Shown here one piece after another: positions 19,836 through 29,287 of a DNA stretch of 64,000 bases. The stretch comes from Microbacterium timonense. Lineage in GTDB: Bacteria; Actinomycetota; Actinomycetes; Actinomycetales; Microbacteriaceae. The position numbers and the translations under genes are program-made. Positions within the stretch are counted from its first letter, which is position 1. Every line of letters starts with the position of its first letter. The notes under the pieces are model-generated. The model was not told the origin of the DNA, made no database searches, and worked only from the letters and a program-made list of their open reading frames with translations. The stretch spans positions 1 to 64,000 of the forward strand of contig NZ_OLMV01000008.1 of assembly GCF_900292075.1 (NCBI RefSeq). The letters run 5' to 3'.

Positions 19836-20551
19836 TGGAAGAAGGCGAACCCGTCGTCGTCGGTCAGCACCCCGTCCAGCGTGAAGCGTCGATCGTGCTC
19901 GCGCGCACCCTGGACGATCCGCCCCGCCTGGCCGCCCACGAAGCGAGGCGCGAGGGTCAGGCACACCTCGTCGACGAGACCGGCATCCAGCAGCGTGCCG
20001 AAGAGGTGCGGCCCGCCTTCGCAGAGCACCTGCGTCCACCCGCGCCGGGCGAAGGCGTCGAGCATGAGGGCGAGGTCGAGGGATGCCGCCACCCCGGCGC
20101 CGGAGGGAACAGCTCCGCAGGCGACCACCTCGGCCACCGGCTCGAACTCCTCGCGCCGAGCGGCGGCTTCGGCATCCGTCGTCACGACGACCGGACGGCG
20201 GGCGGCGTCGGTGAACACGGGATCGCCCGGGTCGAGGTGCAGCGAGCCGCTGACGATGGCAAGCGCGGGCTGGTCAGCAAGACCCCGCGCGCGTCGCCAC
20301 CGCACGTCGGAGTCCTCCACCTGGATCCCGGCGTAGCCCTCGGCCCGCACCGTTCCGGCACCGACCACCACGACGTCCGCCATCGCGCGGAGCACCTGCA
20401 TGAGGGCGCGGTCGGTCGCGCCACCCAGCGCACCGCTGCGGGCGCCCAGCGTCACGGCGCCGTCGGCACTGGAGATGAAGTTCATGCGCACCCTCGGCCG
20501 ATCACGGTCGGGCAGCGCGTACGCCGCATACAGCTCGGAGCGTGCCGGCAT
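19820..20551 (-). CDS. Pyrimidine reductase-family protein (RibD C-terminal domain, DHFR-like)
   Basis: A 243-aa stand-alone RibD-C domain without the deaminase half of RibD. Visible features are RMNFISSADGAVTLGARSG (substrate strand), VVVGAGTVRAEGY (nucleotide loop), and LCEGGPHLFGTLLDAGLVDE. The start overlaps the folP2-like stop as TGATG, with GAAGGGA upstream. Related mycobacterial single-domain proteins (Rv2671) can act as an alternative dihydrofolate reductase, from memory of the literature. Given its operon with folE and folP2-like genes, a pterin or folate reductase is as plausible as riboflavin synthesis. Confidence 0.85.
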   Translation of the reverse strand: MPARSELYAAYALPDRDRPRVRMNFISSADGAVTLGARSGALGGATDRALMQVLRAMADVVVVGAGTVRAEGYAGIQVEDSDVRWRRARGLADQPALAIVSGSLHLDPGDPVFTDAARRPVVVTTDAEAAARREEFEPVAEVVACGAVPSGAGVAASLDLALMLDAFARRGWTQVLCEGGPHLFGTLLDAGLVDEVCLTLAPRFVGGQAGRIVQGAREHDRRFTLDGVLTDDDGFAFFHYVVR

Positions 20552-21456
20552 CAGTCGTTCCCTTCCGGACGGGTGTTGTGCAGCTCGTACTCGGGTTCGC
20601 GCCAACCGAGGATCGCCTCGACCATGCGCAGGGCGTCGACCGTCTCGCGCACGTTGTGCGCACGCACGATGCGCGCACCGTGCAGCGCGCAGTACACCGC
20701 TGCCGCGAGCGAACCCGGCAGCCGCTCGCCCCTCGCGCGGTCCAGCGTCTCACCGACGAAGTCCTTGTTCGACAGAGCCACGAGCAGCGGTGCGCCCAGC
20801 GCGCCCAGCTCGCCGAGCCGCCGCGTGAGCTCGAGCGTCTGCCGTGTGCTCTTGTTGAGGTCATGACCGGGGTCGAGCACGATCCGGTCGTCGGGCACGC
20901 CGCTGTCGATGGCCCTTGTCCGTCGTTCGGCGAGGAAGGCGGCCACATCGCCGACCACGTCGTCGTAATGGGGCAGCGGATGCGGCGTACGCGGTGCGGC
21001 GAGGCTGTGCGCGATCACCACGGCCGCCCCGCCCTCCGCGATGACCCCGGCCATGGCGGGATCGCGCAGTCCCGTGGTGTCGTTGATGAGCGCGGCACCC
21101 GCCTCGATCGCCGCCCGCGCCACCTCCGGCTGGAATGTGTCGACGCTCACCGGCACGAGCGGAGCGAGCTCGCGCACGACGGGGATCACCCGCGCGATCT
21201 CCTCGTCGACGGGCACCGGCGGCCCGGGCGCGAACTTCACGCCGCCGACGTCGACCACATCCGCACCGGCTTGCACGGCTGCCACGCCCGCGGCGACGGC
21301 GGCGTCCAGGGCGAAGGTCGCCCCGCCGTCGTAGAAGGAGTCGGGCGTGCGATTGACGATCGCCATCACGGCGAGGTGCCTCGATAGGTCCAGCGGCGTG
21401 CCGGCGAGGTCCAGCACCGGCTCACGAAGCGTCGGCCGCGCATCGGCGATCGTCAC
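20551..21456 (-). CDS. folP2: Dihydropteroate synthase-family protein, FolP2 type
   Basis: A 301-aa TIM-barrel protein of the DHPS family. MAIVNRTPDSFYDGGATF (about 31-48), VDVGGVKFAPG, INDTTG, DPGHDLNKST and LSNKDFVGETL resemble mycobacterial FolP2 more than FolP1 (which has LNVTxDSF and DPGxGFAK). FolP2 of mycobacteria was reported to lack normal DHPS activity, so classical folate synthesis should not be assumed. GTG 21456 overlaps the upstream reductase stop (GTGA), and its own stop overlaps the next start. It is part of the folE-reductase-folP2-RibD-C operon. Confidence 0.85.
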   Translation of the reverse strand: MTIADARPTLREPVLDLAGTPLDLSRHLAVMAIVNRTPDSFYDGGATFALDAAVAAGVAAVQAGADVVDVGGVKFAPGPPVPVDEEIARVIPVVRELAPLVPVSVDTFQPEVARAAIEAGAALINDTTGLRDPAMAGVIAEGGAAVVIAHSLAAPRTPHPLPHYDDVVGDVAAFLAERRTRAIDSGVPDDRIVLDPGHDLNKSTRQTLELTRRLGELGALGAPLLVALSNKDFVGETLDRARGERLPGSLAAAVYCALHGARIVRAHNVRETVDALRMVEAILGWREPEYELHNTRPEGND

Positions 21457-22673
21457 GACAGCAGGTCCTCCAACGGCAGGCCGGGATCGCTCAGCCGGGC
21501 GGGATCGATCCGCTCCCCCGACCTGATCAGCTGCTGCACCGTGTCGTTGACGTCCCACACGTTGACGTTCATCCCCGCCACGACCCTGCCCTGATCCATC
21601 CAGAACGCGACGAACTCGCGCCGCTGCAGATCGCCGCGGACGACGACCTCGGCATCCGTCATCAGCGGCGCGTACCCCGACAGCTCCATGCCCAGATCGT
21701 ATTGATCGGTGTAGAAGTACGGGATGTCGTCGAAGGATGCCGGCTGCCCGAGCATCGATCGCGCCGCCACCTTGCCGGCGTTGAGGGCATTGGCCCAATG
21801 CTCGCTGCGCAGGTGCCGCTGCAGCACGGGATGGAACGCGTTCGCGACGTCACCGGCCGCGAAGACGTCGGGAGCGCTGGTGCGCAGCGACGCGTCGGTG
21901 AGCACCCCGTTGAGAGTCTCCAGTCCGGCCGCCTCCGCCAGGGCCGTATCGGGGGCCGCCCCGACCCCCACCAGCACCATGTCCGCCGGAATCACCTCGC
22001 CGCCGACGACCACGCCTTCCGCTTGCCGCCCGCCGATGATCCGCTCGACACCGACCGATGTGCGCAGATCGACGCCGTGCTCGCGATGCAGTCGCGCGAA
22101 CACCTCGCCCATCCGGCTGCCCAGCGCCGCCGCCAGGGGCACCGCGTCCCGCTCGAGGATGGCGACCTCGTTGCCCAGTTCTCGGGCCGTCGCGGCGACC
22201 TCCATGCCGATCCACCCGGCGCCGATCACCACCAGTCGCCGTCCACCGCCGCGCAGTTCAGAGGCCAGCCGGTCGGAGTCGTCGAGGCGCCGCAGCGTCA
22301 TGACACCGGGGAGATTGTGGCCGGGCAGTGGCACCATGCGCGGCTGTGCGCCGGTGGCCAGCAGCACGGCGTCGTACTCCAGCCGCGAGCCGTCGGCGAG
22401 GTCCACGGCGTGCGCCGCGACATCCAGCCCCGTCGCTGCCACGCCGGCGATCAGCTGGATGCCGTGTTCGGCGTACCACGGCGCCGAGTGGAGGATGACG
22501 GCATCCGATCCCTCCTTGCCGCCGAGGTATCCCTTCGACAGGGGCGGTCGCTGATACGGCGGATGGTTCTCTGCAGCGACGATCGTCACGTCGCCGTCGA
22601 ATCCCTCCTCGCGCAGCGTCTGGGCGGCCGTGCCGCCCGCGAGCCCTCCCCCGATGATCAGCATGTGTGCCAT
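21453..22673 (-). CDS. FAD-dependent NAD(P) ferredoxin/rubredoxin reductase-like protein
   Basis: A 406-aa flavoprotein. The FAD-binding GGGLAGGTAAQ is at about 8-18, a second dinucleotide fold VVIGAGWIGMEVAA is at about 148-161, the FAD-binding VFAAGDVA is at about 269-276, and there is a C-terminal reductase domain of about 90 residues. This is the architecture of putidaredoxin, rhodocoxin and biphenyl-dioxygenase ferredoxin reductases, which pass electrons from NAD(P)H to a ferredoxin. No ferredoxin or P450 gene is adjacent. It is in an operon with folE (24 nt upstream) and folP2-like (4-nt overlap), so it may serve a redox step on a pterin or an unlinked partner. Confidence 0.9.
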   Translation of the reverse strand: MAHMLIIGGGLAGGTAAQTLREEGFDGDVTIVAAENHPPYQRPPLSKGYLGGKEGSDAVILHSAPWYAEHGIQLIAGVAATGLDVAAHAVDLADGSRLEYDAVLLATGAQPRMVPLPGHNLPGVMTLRRLDDSDRLASELRGGGRRLVVIGAGWIGMEVAATARELGNEVAILERDAVPLAAALGSRMGEVFARLHREHGVDLRTSVGVERIIGGRQAEGVVVGGEVIPADMVLVGVGAAPDTALAEAAGLETLNGVLTDASLRTSAPDVFAAGDVANAFHPVLQRHLRSEHWANALNAGKVAARSMLGQPASFDDIPYFYTDQYDLGMELSGYAPLMTDAEVVVRGDLQRREFVAFWMDQGRVVAGMNVNVWDVNDTVQQLIRSGERIDPARLSDPGLPLEDLLS

Positions 22674-22697
22674 GGTGACTCCTCTCGTCGGGCTGGA

Positions 22698-23297
22698 TCA
22701 GGCGGGACGAGGCCTGGCGACGCCGGCGCGCAGCGCGGCGTCCTCGGCGAACATCCCGCGGAAGACCGTGGTCGTCGTGCGGGCTCCCTCGGCGCGGACG
22801 CCGCGCATCGACATGCACAGGTGCTCGGCCTCCAGGACGACCGCGAGCCCGCGCGGCGTCAGCGCCTCCTCCAGGGTGCGGGCGATCTGCATCGTCAGCT
22901 CCTCTTGCACCTGGAGCCCGCGCGCATGGTGCGACACCGCTCGAGCGAGCTTCGAAAGCCCCACCAGACGGGTTCCCGGCACGTAGCCGACGGTCGCGGC
23001 ACCGCGGAACGGCAACAGGTGGTGCCGGCACAGCGAGACGAACGGGATGGCGTGCACCACGACCGGTTCGTCGTAGCCGCCGTCGTTCGCGAACGTCGTC
23101 ATCTGGAACGGCTCGGGGGTCAGCATCTCGATGAAGGCGTCGGCGACGCGGCGCGGCGTCTGCACGAGGTCGCCCTCGTCGGGATCGTGACCCAGCGCGA
23201 CGAGAAGGTCGGCGACCGCCGCCATCGCCGCCTCGCGGTCGACCGGCGCCTCGAGGGAGAGGGCGTGAAGCGACGTGGCCGGGGCGGTGATCGACAT
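22698..23297 (-). CDS. folE: GTP cyclohydrolase I
   Basis: A 199-aa enzyme converting GTP to 7,8-dihydroneopterin triphosphate, the entry to folate and other pterins. Zinc ligands C90 and H93 (CRHHLLPF) and C161 (EHLCMSMRG) are present, and GLSKLARAVSHHARGLQVQE is the family core. ATG 23297 has AAAGGAG upstream. It is first in a leftward operon with a flavoprotein reductase, FolP2-like and RibD-C proteins. It is divergent from a SufR-like regulator with which it shares a 113-bp promoter region. Other folate genes (folB, folK) are not in the window, so this may be a second pterin locus. Confidence 0.95.
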   Translation of the reverse strand: MSITAPATSLHALSLEAPVDREAAMAAVADLLVALGHDPDEGDLVQTPRRVADAFIEMLTPEPFQMTTFANDGGYDEPVVVHAIPFVSLCRHHLLPFRGAATVGYVPGTRLVGLSKLARAVSHHARGLQVQEELTMQIARTLEEALTPRGLAVVLEAEHLCMSMRGVRAEGARTTTTVFRGMFAEDAALRAGVARPRPA

Positions 23298-23351
23298 TCC
23301 CGAGCTCCTTTCGGTCGCCGCCGGTGGGCACCCCCACCGGCTTTGATCCCG

Positions 23352-23404
23352 ACGGTAGAACCGCTCAATTCTTTTGTCAAGGATTCTGTTTTTAGAGGTA
23401 CACT
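23352..23404. promoter_or_regulatory. Overlapping divergent promoters, folE and SufR-like gene
   Basis: Leftward for folE: TTGACA (23375-23380, complement strand), a 17-bp spacer, and TACCGT (23352-23357). Rightward for the regulator: TTGTCA (23374-23379), a 19-bp spacer, and TACACT (23399-23404), which ends 6 nt before GTG 23411. The two -35 boxes use the same bases, so binding there would affect both genes. Confidence 0.6.
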
Positions 23405-23410
23405 CCTTCT

Positions 23411-24091
23411 GTGAGCAGTCTCATGCCCGACCGGGCCGAGGCGATGGCGGCCCTCGCCGATCCGCTGCGTCGCGACCTCTACCGCCTCGCGACGGACCGC
23501 GCCATCGGGCGCGACGACGTCGCCGCCACCCTCGGCATCCCCCGCAGCACCGCGGCGTTCCACCTGGACCGCCTGGCGGAAGCGGGGCTCCTCTCGGTCA
23601 GCTACGAGCGACGCTCCGGTCGCACCGGACCCGGCGCCGGTCGACCCGCGAAGCTGTATCGCGCCACGGCGGCGGAGGTGGCCGCCAGCATCCCGGAACG
23701 CCACTACGAGCTCGTCGGCGAGCTGCTCGCCGCGGCCGCGGAAGCCGTCGACGCCCAGGGGCTGCCGTTCCGCGAAGCGCTCGGGGCCGAGGCGTTCGCC
23801 ACGGGCGTCGCGATCGGCTCCGGGTGCGGTGACCTCGACGGCTCGCTCACGGCGTGCGGTTTCGCGCCGCGCGCCCGCTCCGCGGACTCCGGACAGGAGG
23901 CCACCACGGGCGACATCGTGCTCGAGAACTGCCCGTTCCACGCGCTGGCGGCCCGCCACACCGAGCTCATCTGCTCCGCGAACCTGGATCTGGTGCGGGG
24001 TCTCGTCGCCGGAACCGGCGACGAGCGCACCGCGGTGCTCGCTCCCGCCGATGGGCGCTGCTGCGTGGAGATCCGTGCCGAAGCGCGGTGA
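23411..24091 (+). CDS. ArsR/SufR-like winged-helix regulator with conserved cysteines
   Basis: A 226-aa regulator. An N-terminal winged helix (about 8-85, VAATLGIPRSTAAFHLDRLA) is followed by a C-terminal domain with C174 (ENCPFHALA), C188 (HTELICSANL) and C217-C218 (GRCCVEI). This spacing is like the cysteines that hold an iron-sulfur cluster in SufR, so a redox or iron signal is possible. GTG 23411 lies 6 nt after TACACT with no Shine-Dalgarno, so the mRNA is likely leaderless. It is divergent from folE and probably controls that operon; no suf or isc genes are present nearby. Confidence 0.8.
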   Translation: MSSLMPDRAEAMAALADPLRRDLYRLATDRAIGRDDVAATLGIPRSTAAFHLDRLAEAGLLSVSYERRSGRTGPGAGRPAKLYRATAAEVAASIPERHYELVGELLAAAAEAVDAQGLPFREALGAEAFATGVAIGSGCGDLDGSLTACGFAPRARSADSGQEATTGDIVLENCPFHALAARHTELICSANLDLVRGLVAGTGDERTAVLAPADGRCCVEIRAEAR

Positions 24092-24142
24092 GCGATTTCG
24101 GCCGGTCTGGCGGATTTCCAGGCACGGGATCGCTTCCGCCGA

Positions 24143-24148
24143 CATAAT
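24143..24148 (+). promoter_or_regulatory. -10 box of the response regulator gene
   Basis: CATAAT ends 6 nt before ATG 24155, a leaderless arrangement; the intervening bases are GAGGGC. Confidence 0.55.
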
Positions 24149-24154
24149 GAGGGC

Positions 24155-24847
24155 ATGACCGCACCGCGCATCCTCGTCGTGGACGACGAACCGAACATCC
24201 GCGACCTGCTGATCACGAGCCTGCGATTCGCCGGATTCCAGGTCAGGGCCGTGTCCAACGGCGCCCAGACGATCTCGGCGGTCCTGGAAGAGGAGCCCGA
24301 CCTCATCATTCTCGACGTCATGCTGCCCGACATGAACGGGTTCAGCGTCACCAAGCGCCTCCGCGGCGCCGGCTACACCGCTCCCATCCTCTTCCTCACC
24401 GCCAAGGACGAGACCGAAGACAAGATCACCGGACTGAACGCCGGCGGCGACGACTACGTCACCAAGCCCTTCAGCCTCGACGAGATCGTGGCCCGCATCC
24501 AGGCGATCCTGCGCCGCACCATGCAGGCGGACGAGGAGTCGGTGATCCGCGCCGGCGAGCTCACGATGGATCAGGACACCCACGACGTCCAGGTCGGGGA
24601 CGTCTCCATCGACCTCAGCCCGACCGAGTTCAAGCTGCTGCGCTACCTCATGCTCAATCCCAACCGCGTGCTGTCGAAGGCGCAGATCCTCGACCACGTG
24701 TGGGAATACGACTTCAACGGTGATGCGGGCATCGTGGAGAGCTACATCTCGTACCTGCGGCGCAAGATCGACCCGCACTCGTCGGAGCCGCTGATCCAGA
24801 CCAAGCGCGGGTTCGGCTACATGCTGAAAGCCGGCAAGACCGCCTGA
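24155..24847 (+). CDS. OmpR/PhoB-family response regulator (mycobacterial PhoP-like)
   Basis: A 230-aa regulator. The receiver domain (about 5-120) has acidic residues DDE near 11-13, the phospho-acceptor Asp in LIILDVMLP and the conserved Lys in YVTKPFSLDE. A winged-helix DNA-binding domain follows (about 135-225, ILDHVWEYDFNGDAGIVESY). The sequence around SLSPTEF-like LSPTEFKLLRYLM and SYISYLRRKID is close to the PhoP/TcrX branch. The histidine kinase gene starts 25 nt downstream, forming an operon. The stimulus cannot be read from sequence. Confidence 0.92.
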   Translation: MTAPRILVVDDEPNIRDLLITSLRFAGFQVRAVSNGAQTISAVLEEEPDLIILDVMLPDMNGFSVTKRLRGAGYTAPILFLTAKDETEDKITGLNAGGDDYVTKPFSLDEIVARIQAILRRTMQADEESVIRAGELTMDQDTHDVQVGDVSIDLSPTEFKLLRYLMLNPNRVLSKAQILDHVWEYDFNGDAGIVESYISYLRRKIDPHSSEPLIQTKRGFGYMLKAGKTA

Positions 24848-24872
24848 GCGCGGAGCGGACAGAGGGGGCGAC

Positions 24873-26630
24873 CTGGCGCACAAGCCCGATGCGGTCACTC
24901 GGTGGTGGCGCGGCACGAGTCTGCGCGCGAAGGTCACCGGGGTCACTGTCGCGCTCCTCGCGCTCGGCCTCATCGTCGCCGGCGTCGGCACCGCGGTCTT
25001 CCTGCGCACCTCCCTGGTCGACGGTGTGGACGCGCAGGTCGATGCGCTCGCGCGGACCGATGCCGCGAGCCCGCTGGTCGATCTCGGAGTGGACGACGGA
25101 CATCTGACCGCGCAGCGGCTGGACAACGCGCCGACGACCGACTACTTCGTCGCGGTGTACGGCAATGACGGCGGCCTGGTCGCCATCGCCGGCGGCCGGG
25201 GCGGTCCGCAGCCGGCGTTCCCTGACGAGTACCCCGTCGATCTGGCCAAGACGAACGAGCTGCAGCTCGTCACCATCCGCTCGGTCGACGGCGATGCCGA
25301 GTTCCGCGCCACCGTCACCGTCCAGGAGTTCCCCAACGCGGGGCTGCTGTACTCGCAGATGGTCGCCGTGCCGCTGGCGGGCGTGAACCGCACGATCGCG
25401 AACTACCTCGCGATCTATTCGATCCTGGCGCTGGTGATCCTCATTGCCGGGGCGTTCGCGACGCGGTTCCTCGTCACCCTCACCTTCCGCAGCCTCGGTC
25501 AGGTGGAATCGACCGCCGACGCGATCGCGGGCGGCGACTTCAGTCTGCGGATGACGGATATCGAGCCCACGACCACGGAGGTGGGCCGCCTCAAGACCGC
25601 CATCAACGCCATGCTCGACCGCGTCGACGCGGCGATCTCGCAGCGGGATGCCACGGTGCGGCAGATGCGCCGTTTCATCGGCGATGCGAGCCACGAGCTG
25701 CGCACACCGCTGGTGACGGTGCGCGGCTATGCCGAGCTGTACCGGATGGGCGCCGTGCGCGGAGACGAGGACATCGCACAGTCGATGGACCGGATCGAGA
25801 AGGAGGCGATCCGCATGGGCCTGCTGGTCGAGGACCTATTGGCCCTGGCGCGCCTGGACGAGCGGCGCGATGTGGTGATCGGGCCGGTCGACCTTCGACC
25901 CGTCGCCCGTGACGCCGCACTCGACGTGCGAGCCGCGGCGCCGATGCGCCCGGTCGCCGTCATCGACACCACTTTGGAAGAGCCGGCGCCGACGCCCGAC
26001 GAGGCATCCGTCGAGGCCGAGGCCGAGGCCAAGCGCCGCGCCGGCGGTCCGTCCGCGATCACGCGGGCGGGGGCCACGCTGTCGCTGCTGCGTCGGCGCT
26101 CGAAGCCCGTCCCTGCGGTGCCGGGCAGCGGCGAGGCCGCGACCACCCCGCCGGCGCCCCCGTCGGAGCCGGAACCGCCCGCGGCAGCCGAGACGCTCGT
26201 GCCCGTGGTGCTCGGCGATGAGAACCGCATCCGGCAGGTGGTGACGAACCTGCTCGGCAACGCGCGGCGGTTCACCGCCGAGGCCTCCCCCATCGAGCTC
26301 CGGGTGGGCGTGGACCCACGGGCCCGCATGGGGTGGATCGAGGTCGTCGACCACGGCGAAGGCGTGCCGGATCAGATCAAGGAGAAGATCTTCCAACGGT
26401 TCTGGAGGGCCGACAACTCGCGCACTCGCGAGACCGGCGGATCGGGACTGGGGCTGTCCATCGTCGCGTCCATCGTGGAAGCCCTGCACGGCTCGGTGGA
26501 CGTCACCGACACCCCCGGGGGTGGTGCGACCTTCCGCGTCGCCTTCCCGCTTGCAGACGCCCGCGACGCGGTCGAGCACCTCGACATCCCCACCCAGCCG
26601 CTTCCCCGCCTGACCGATGCGTCGGAGTGA
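24873..26630 (+). CDS. Membrane sensor histidine kinase, probable CTG start
   Basis: A 585-aa kinase paired with the preceding regulator. It has TM1 at about 22-44, an extracytoplasmic sensor (about 45-175), TM2 at about 177-200, a HAMP domain, a HisKA domain with phospho-acceptor H274 (DASHELRTP), then N, G1 and G2 boxes (NLLGNARRFT, GEGVPDQIKEK, GGSGLGLSI). No ATG, GTG or TTG in frame precedes 25026, which would cut off TM1. CTG 24873, with AGAGGGGG about 4 nt upstream, restores it and encodes LAHKPDAVTRWWRG. About 75 Pro/Ala/Glu-rich residues (about 368-442) interrupt the catalytic domain just before the N box. Confidence 0.88.
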   Translation: MAHKPDAVTRWWRGTSLRAKVTGVTVALLALGLIVAGVGTAVFLRTSLVDGVDAQVDALARTDAASPLVDLGVDDGHLTAQRLDNAPTTDYFVAVYGNDGGLVAIAGGRGGPQPAFPDEYPVDLAKTNELQLVTIRSVDGDAEFRATVTVQEFPNAGLLYSQMVAVPLAGVNRTIANYLAIYSILALVILIAGAFATRFLVTLTFRSLGQVESTADAIAGGDFSLRMTDIEPTTTEVGRLKTAINAMLDRVDAAISQRDATVRQMRRFIGDASHELRTPLVTVRGYAELYRMGAVRGDEDIAQSMDRIEKEAIRMGLLVEDLLALARLDERRDVVIGPVDLRPVARDAALDVRAAAPMRPVAVIDTTLEEPAPTPDEASVEAEAEAKRRAGGPSAITRAGATLSLLRRRSKPVPAVPGSGEAATTPPAPPSEPEPPAAAETLVPVVLGDENRIRQVVTNLLGNARRFTAEASPIELRVGVDPRARMGWIEVVDHGEGVPDQIKEKIFQRFWRADNSRTRETGGSGLGLSIVASIVEALHGSVDVTDTPGGGATFRVAFPLADARDAVEHLDIPTQPLPRLTDASE

Positions 26631-26772
26631 GCCGGCTCCTCCCCAGCAAGCGTCGCGCCGCCGCCGTGCACAGATGAAGCATCTTCGTCCGGTTCCCGGG
26701 TGCCCAGCCGCCTAGCGTTGCGGGCATCGCGGGTCCGGCATCCGGCCGCGCCCCCCACCCTGAGGAGACATC

Positions 26773-27060
26773 ATGGCCGTGTTCACCGTCGACAGCGATT
26801 CGCTTCTGTCCTCCACTGCCACCGTCCGAGGCACCATCGACCGGCTGCAGGCCGAGTCGAATGCGATGCTCGCCCAGCTCACACAGCTGCAGTCATCGTG
26901 GACCGGCTCGGCGTCGGCGGCGTTCGCCGGCGTCGTCGAACAATGGCGAGCGACCCAGCGTCAGGTGGAGGAGTCGCTCGCGCACATCAACGCCGCATTG
27001 GCCGCTGCGGGCCGGCAGTACGCCGACACGGAGCTGGCGACGACCAGCCTGTTCCGCTGA
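26773..27060 (+). CDS. WXG100-family (EsxA/ESAT-6-like) protein
   Basis: A 95-aa helical hairpin protein. The W-x-G turn is SSWTGSAS (about 41-48), flanked by two helices with heptad-like Leu/Ala patterning, and the length is typical of the family. GAGGAG lies 5 nt before ATG 26773. Such proteins are normally exported by a type VII system as dimers; no ESX ATPase, partner WXG100 or toxin gene is adjacent, so the secretion machinery must lie elsewhere or the protein acts differently. A strong terminator follows at once, so it is a single-gene transcript. Confidence 0.88.
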   Translation: MAVFTVDSDSLLSSTATVRGTIDRLQAESNAMLAQLTQLQSSWTGSASAAFAGVVEQWRATQRQVEESLAHINAALAAAGRQYADTELATTSLFR

Positions 27061-27069
27061 GGCCGCACG

Positions 27070-27101
27070 CAGAACGGCCCCTCCGAAGAGGGGCCGTTCT
27101 G
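27070..27101. terminator. Bidirectional terminator, WXG100 gene / groL
   Basis: A perfect 14-bp stem (27070-27083 with 27088-27101) has a CGAA tetraloop between convergent genes. Confidence 0.85.
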
Positions 27102-27133
27102 TGAACGCGGTGACGCGGTCGTGGACTACCGGA

Positions 27134-28816
<1,683 letters not shown>

Positions 28817-28821
28817 TCATT

Positions 28822-28848
28822 CTGGCACTCGACCCTATCGAGTGCAAG
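28822..28848. promoter_or_regulatory. Second CIRCE-like operator
   Basis: CTGGCACTC, a 9-bp spacer and GAGTGCAAG keep the GCACTC/GAGTGC core and the exact spacing of CIRCE. It is 33 bp, about three helical turns, upstream of the perfect copy, so HrcA dimers could bind side by side. Confidence 0.75.
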
Positions 28849-28875
28849 CCGCGCAGACGGATGGCGGAACGCGAA

Positions 28876-28903
28876 GAGACGGGATGCCACGGCATCCCGT
28901 CTC
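28876..28903 (-). terminator. Terminator of the cold-shock gene
   Basis: A perfect 13-bp stem GAGACGGGATGCC (28876-28888) pairs with 28891-28903, 28 bp downstream of the cold-shock stop on the leftward strand. It separates that gene from the groL promoter region. Confidence 0.75.
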
Positions 28904-28931
28904 CGGCAGCGTCTGCGGGGAGGCGTCTGTC

Positions 28932-29132
28932 TCAGACGACGCGCACCGATTCGGCCTGGGGCCCCTTCTGGCCGGTGCCGACGGTGAACTCCACCGTCTG
29001 CCCTTCTTCGAGCACGCGGAAGCCCGTCATGTCGATGTTCGAGTAGTGGACGAAGACATCCTGGCCGTCGGCGACGGTGATGAAGCCGAATCCCTTCTCG
29101 GCGTTGAACCATTTGACGGTGCCCTGGGTCAT
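28932..29132 (-). CDS. cspA: Cold-shock protein CspA type
   Basis: A 66-aa single cold-shock domain that binds single-stranded RNA/DNA and acts as an RNA chaperone. RNP1 is KGFGFITV and RNP2 is VFVHYS, and the start is the standard [20 protein letters not shown] lies upstream of ATG 29132. The 155-bp upstream region to the next gene is AT-richer than its surroundings (TTTTCGTCACTTGTTGACAC) and probably holds the promoter and a leader. It is shorter and more canonical than the CspB-like protein at 12442-12825. Confidence 0.97.
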   Translation of the reverse strand: MTQGTVKWFNAEKGFGFITVADGQDVFVHYSNIDMTGFRVLEEGQTVEFTVGTGQKGPQAESVRVV

Positions 29133-29287
29133 GCGAATCTCCTGTAGCCGGCGGTGCAGGGCTTCATCGTATGCAGGCGCCGGCAGAGCGCGGCGGCGTT
29201 TTCGTCACTTGTTGACACGCAGGCACACAAGTGTTTACCGACGTGAAACACAAGCCGCCGCGGGGATCCGGACGGAGCCGTCGAGGC

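Noticed and set aside
20551..21456. Ordinary folP (FolP1) assignment
   Set aside because: Motifs MAIVNRTPDSFYD and LSNKDFVGETL follow the FolP2 paralogue, so standard DHPS activity is not assumed.
25026..26630. Histidine kinase starting at GTG 25026
   Set aside because: This would delete the first membrane helix encoded by the uninterrupted upstream frame, and there is no ribosome site before the GTG.
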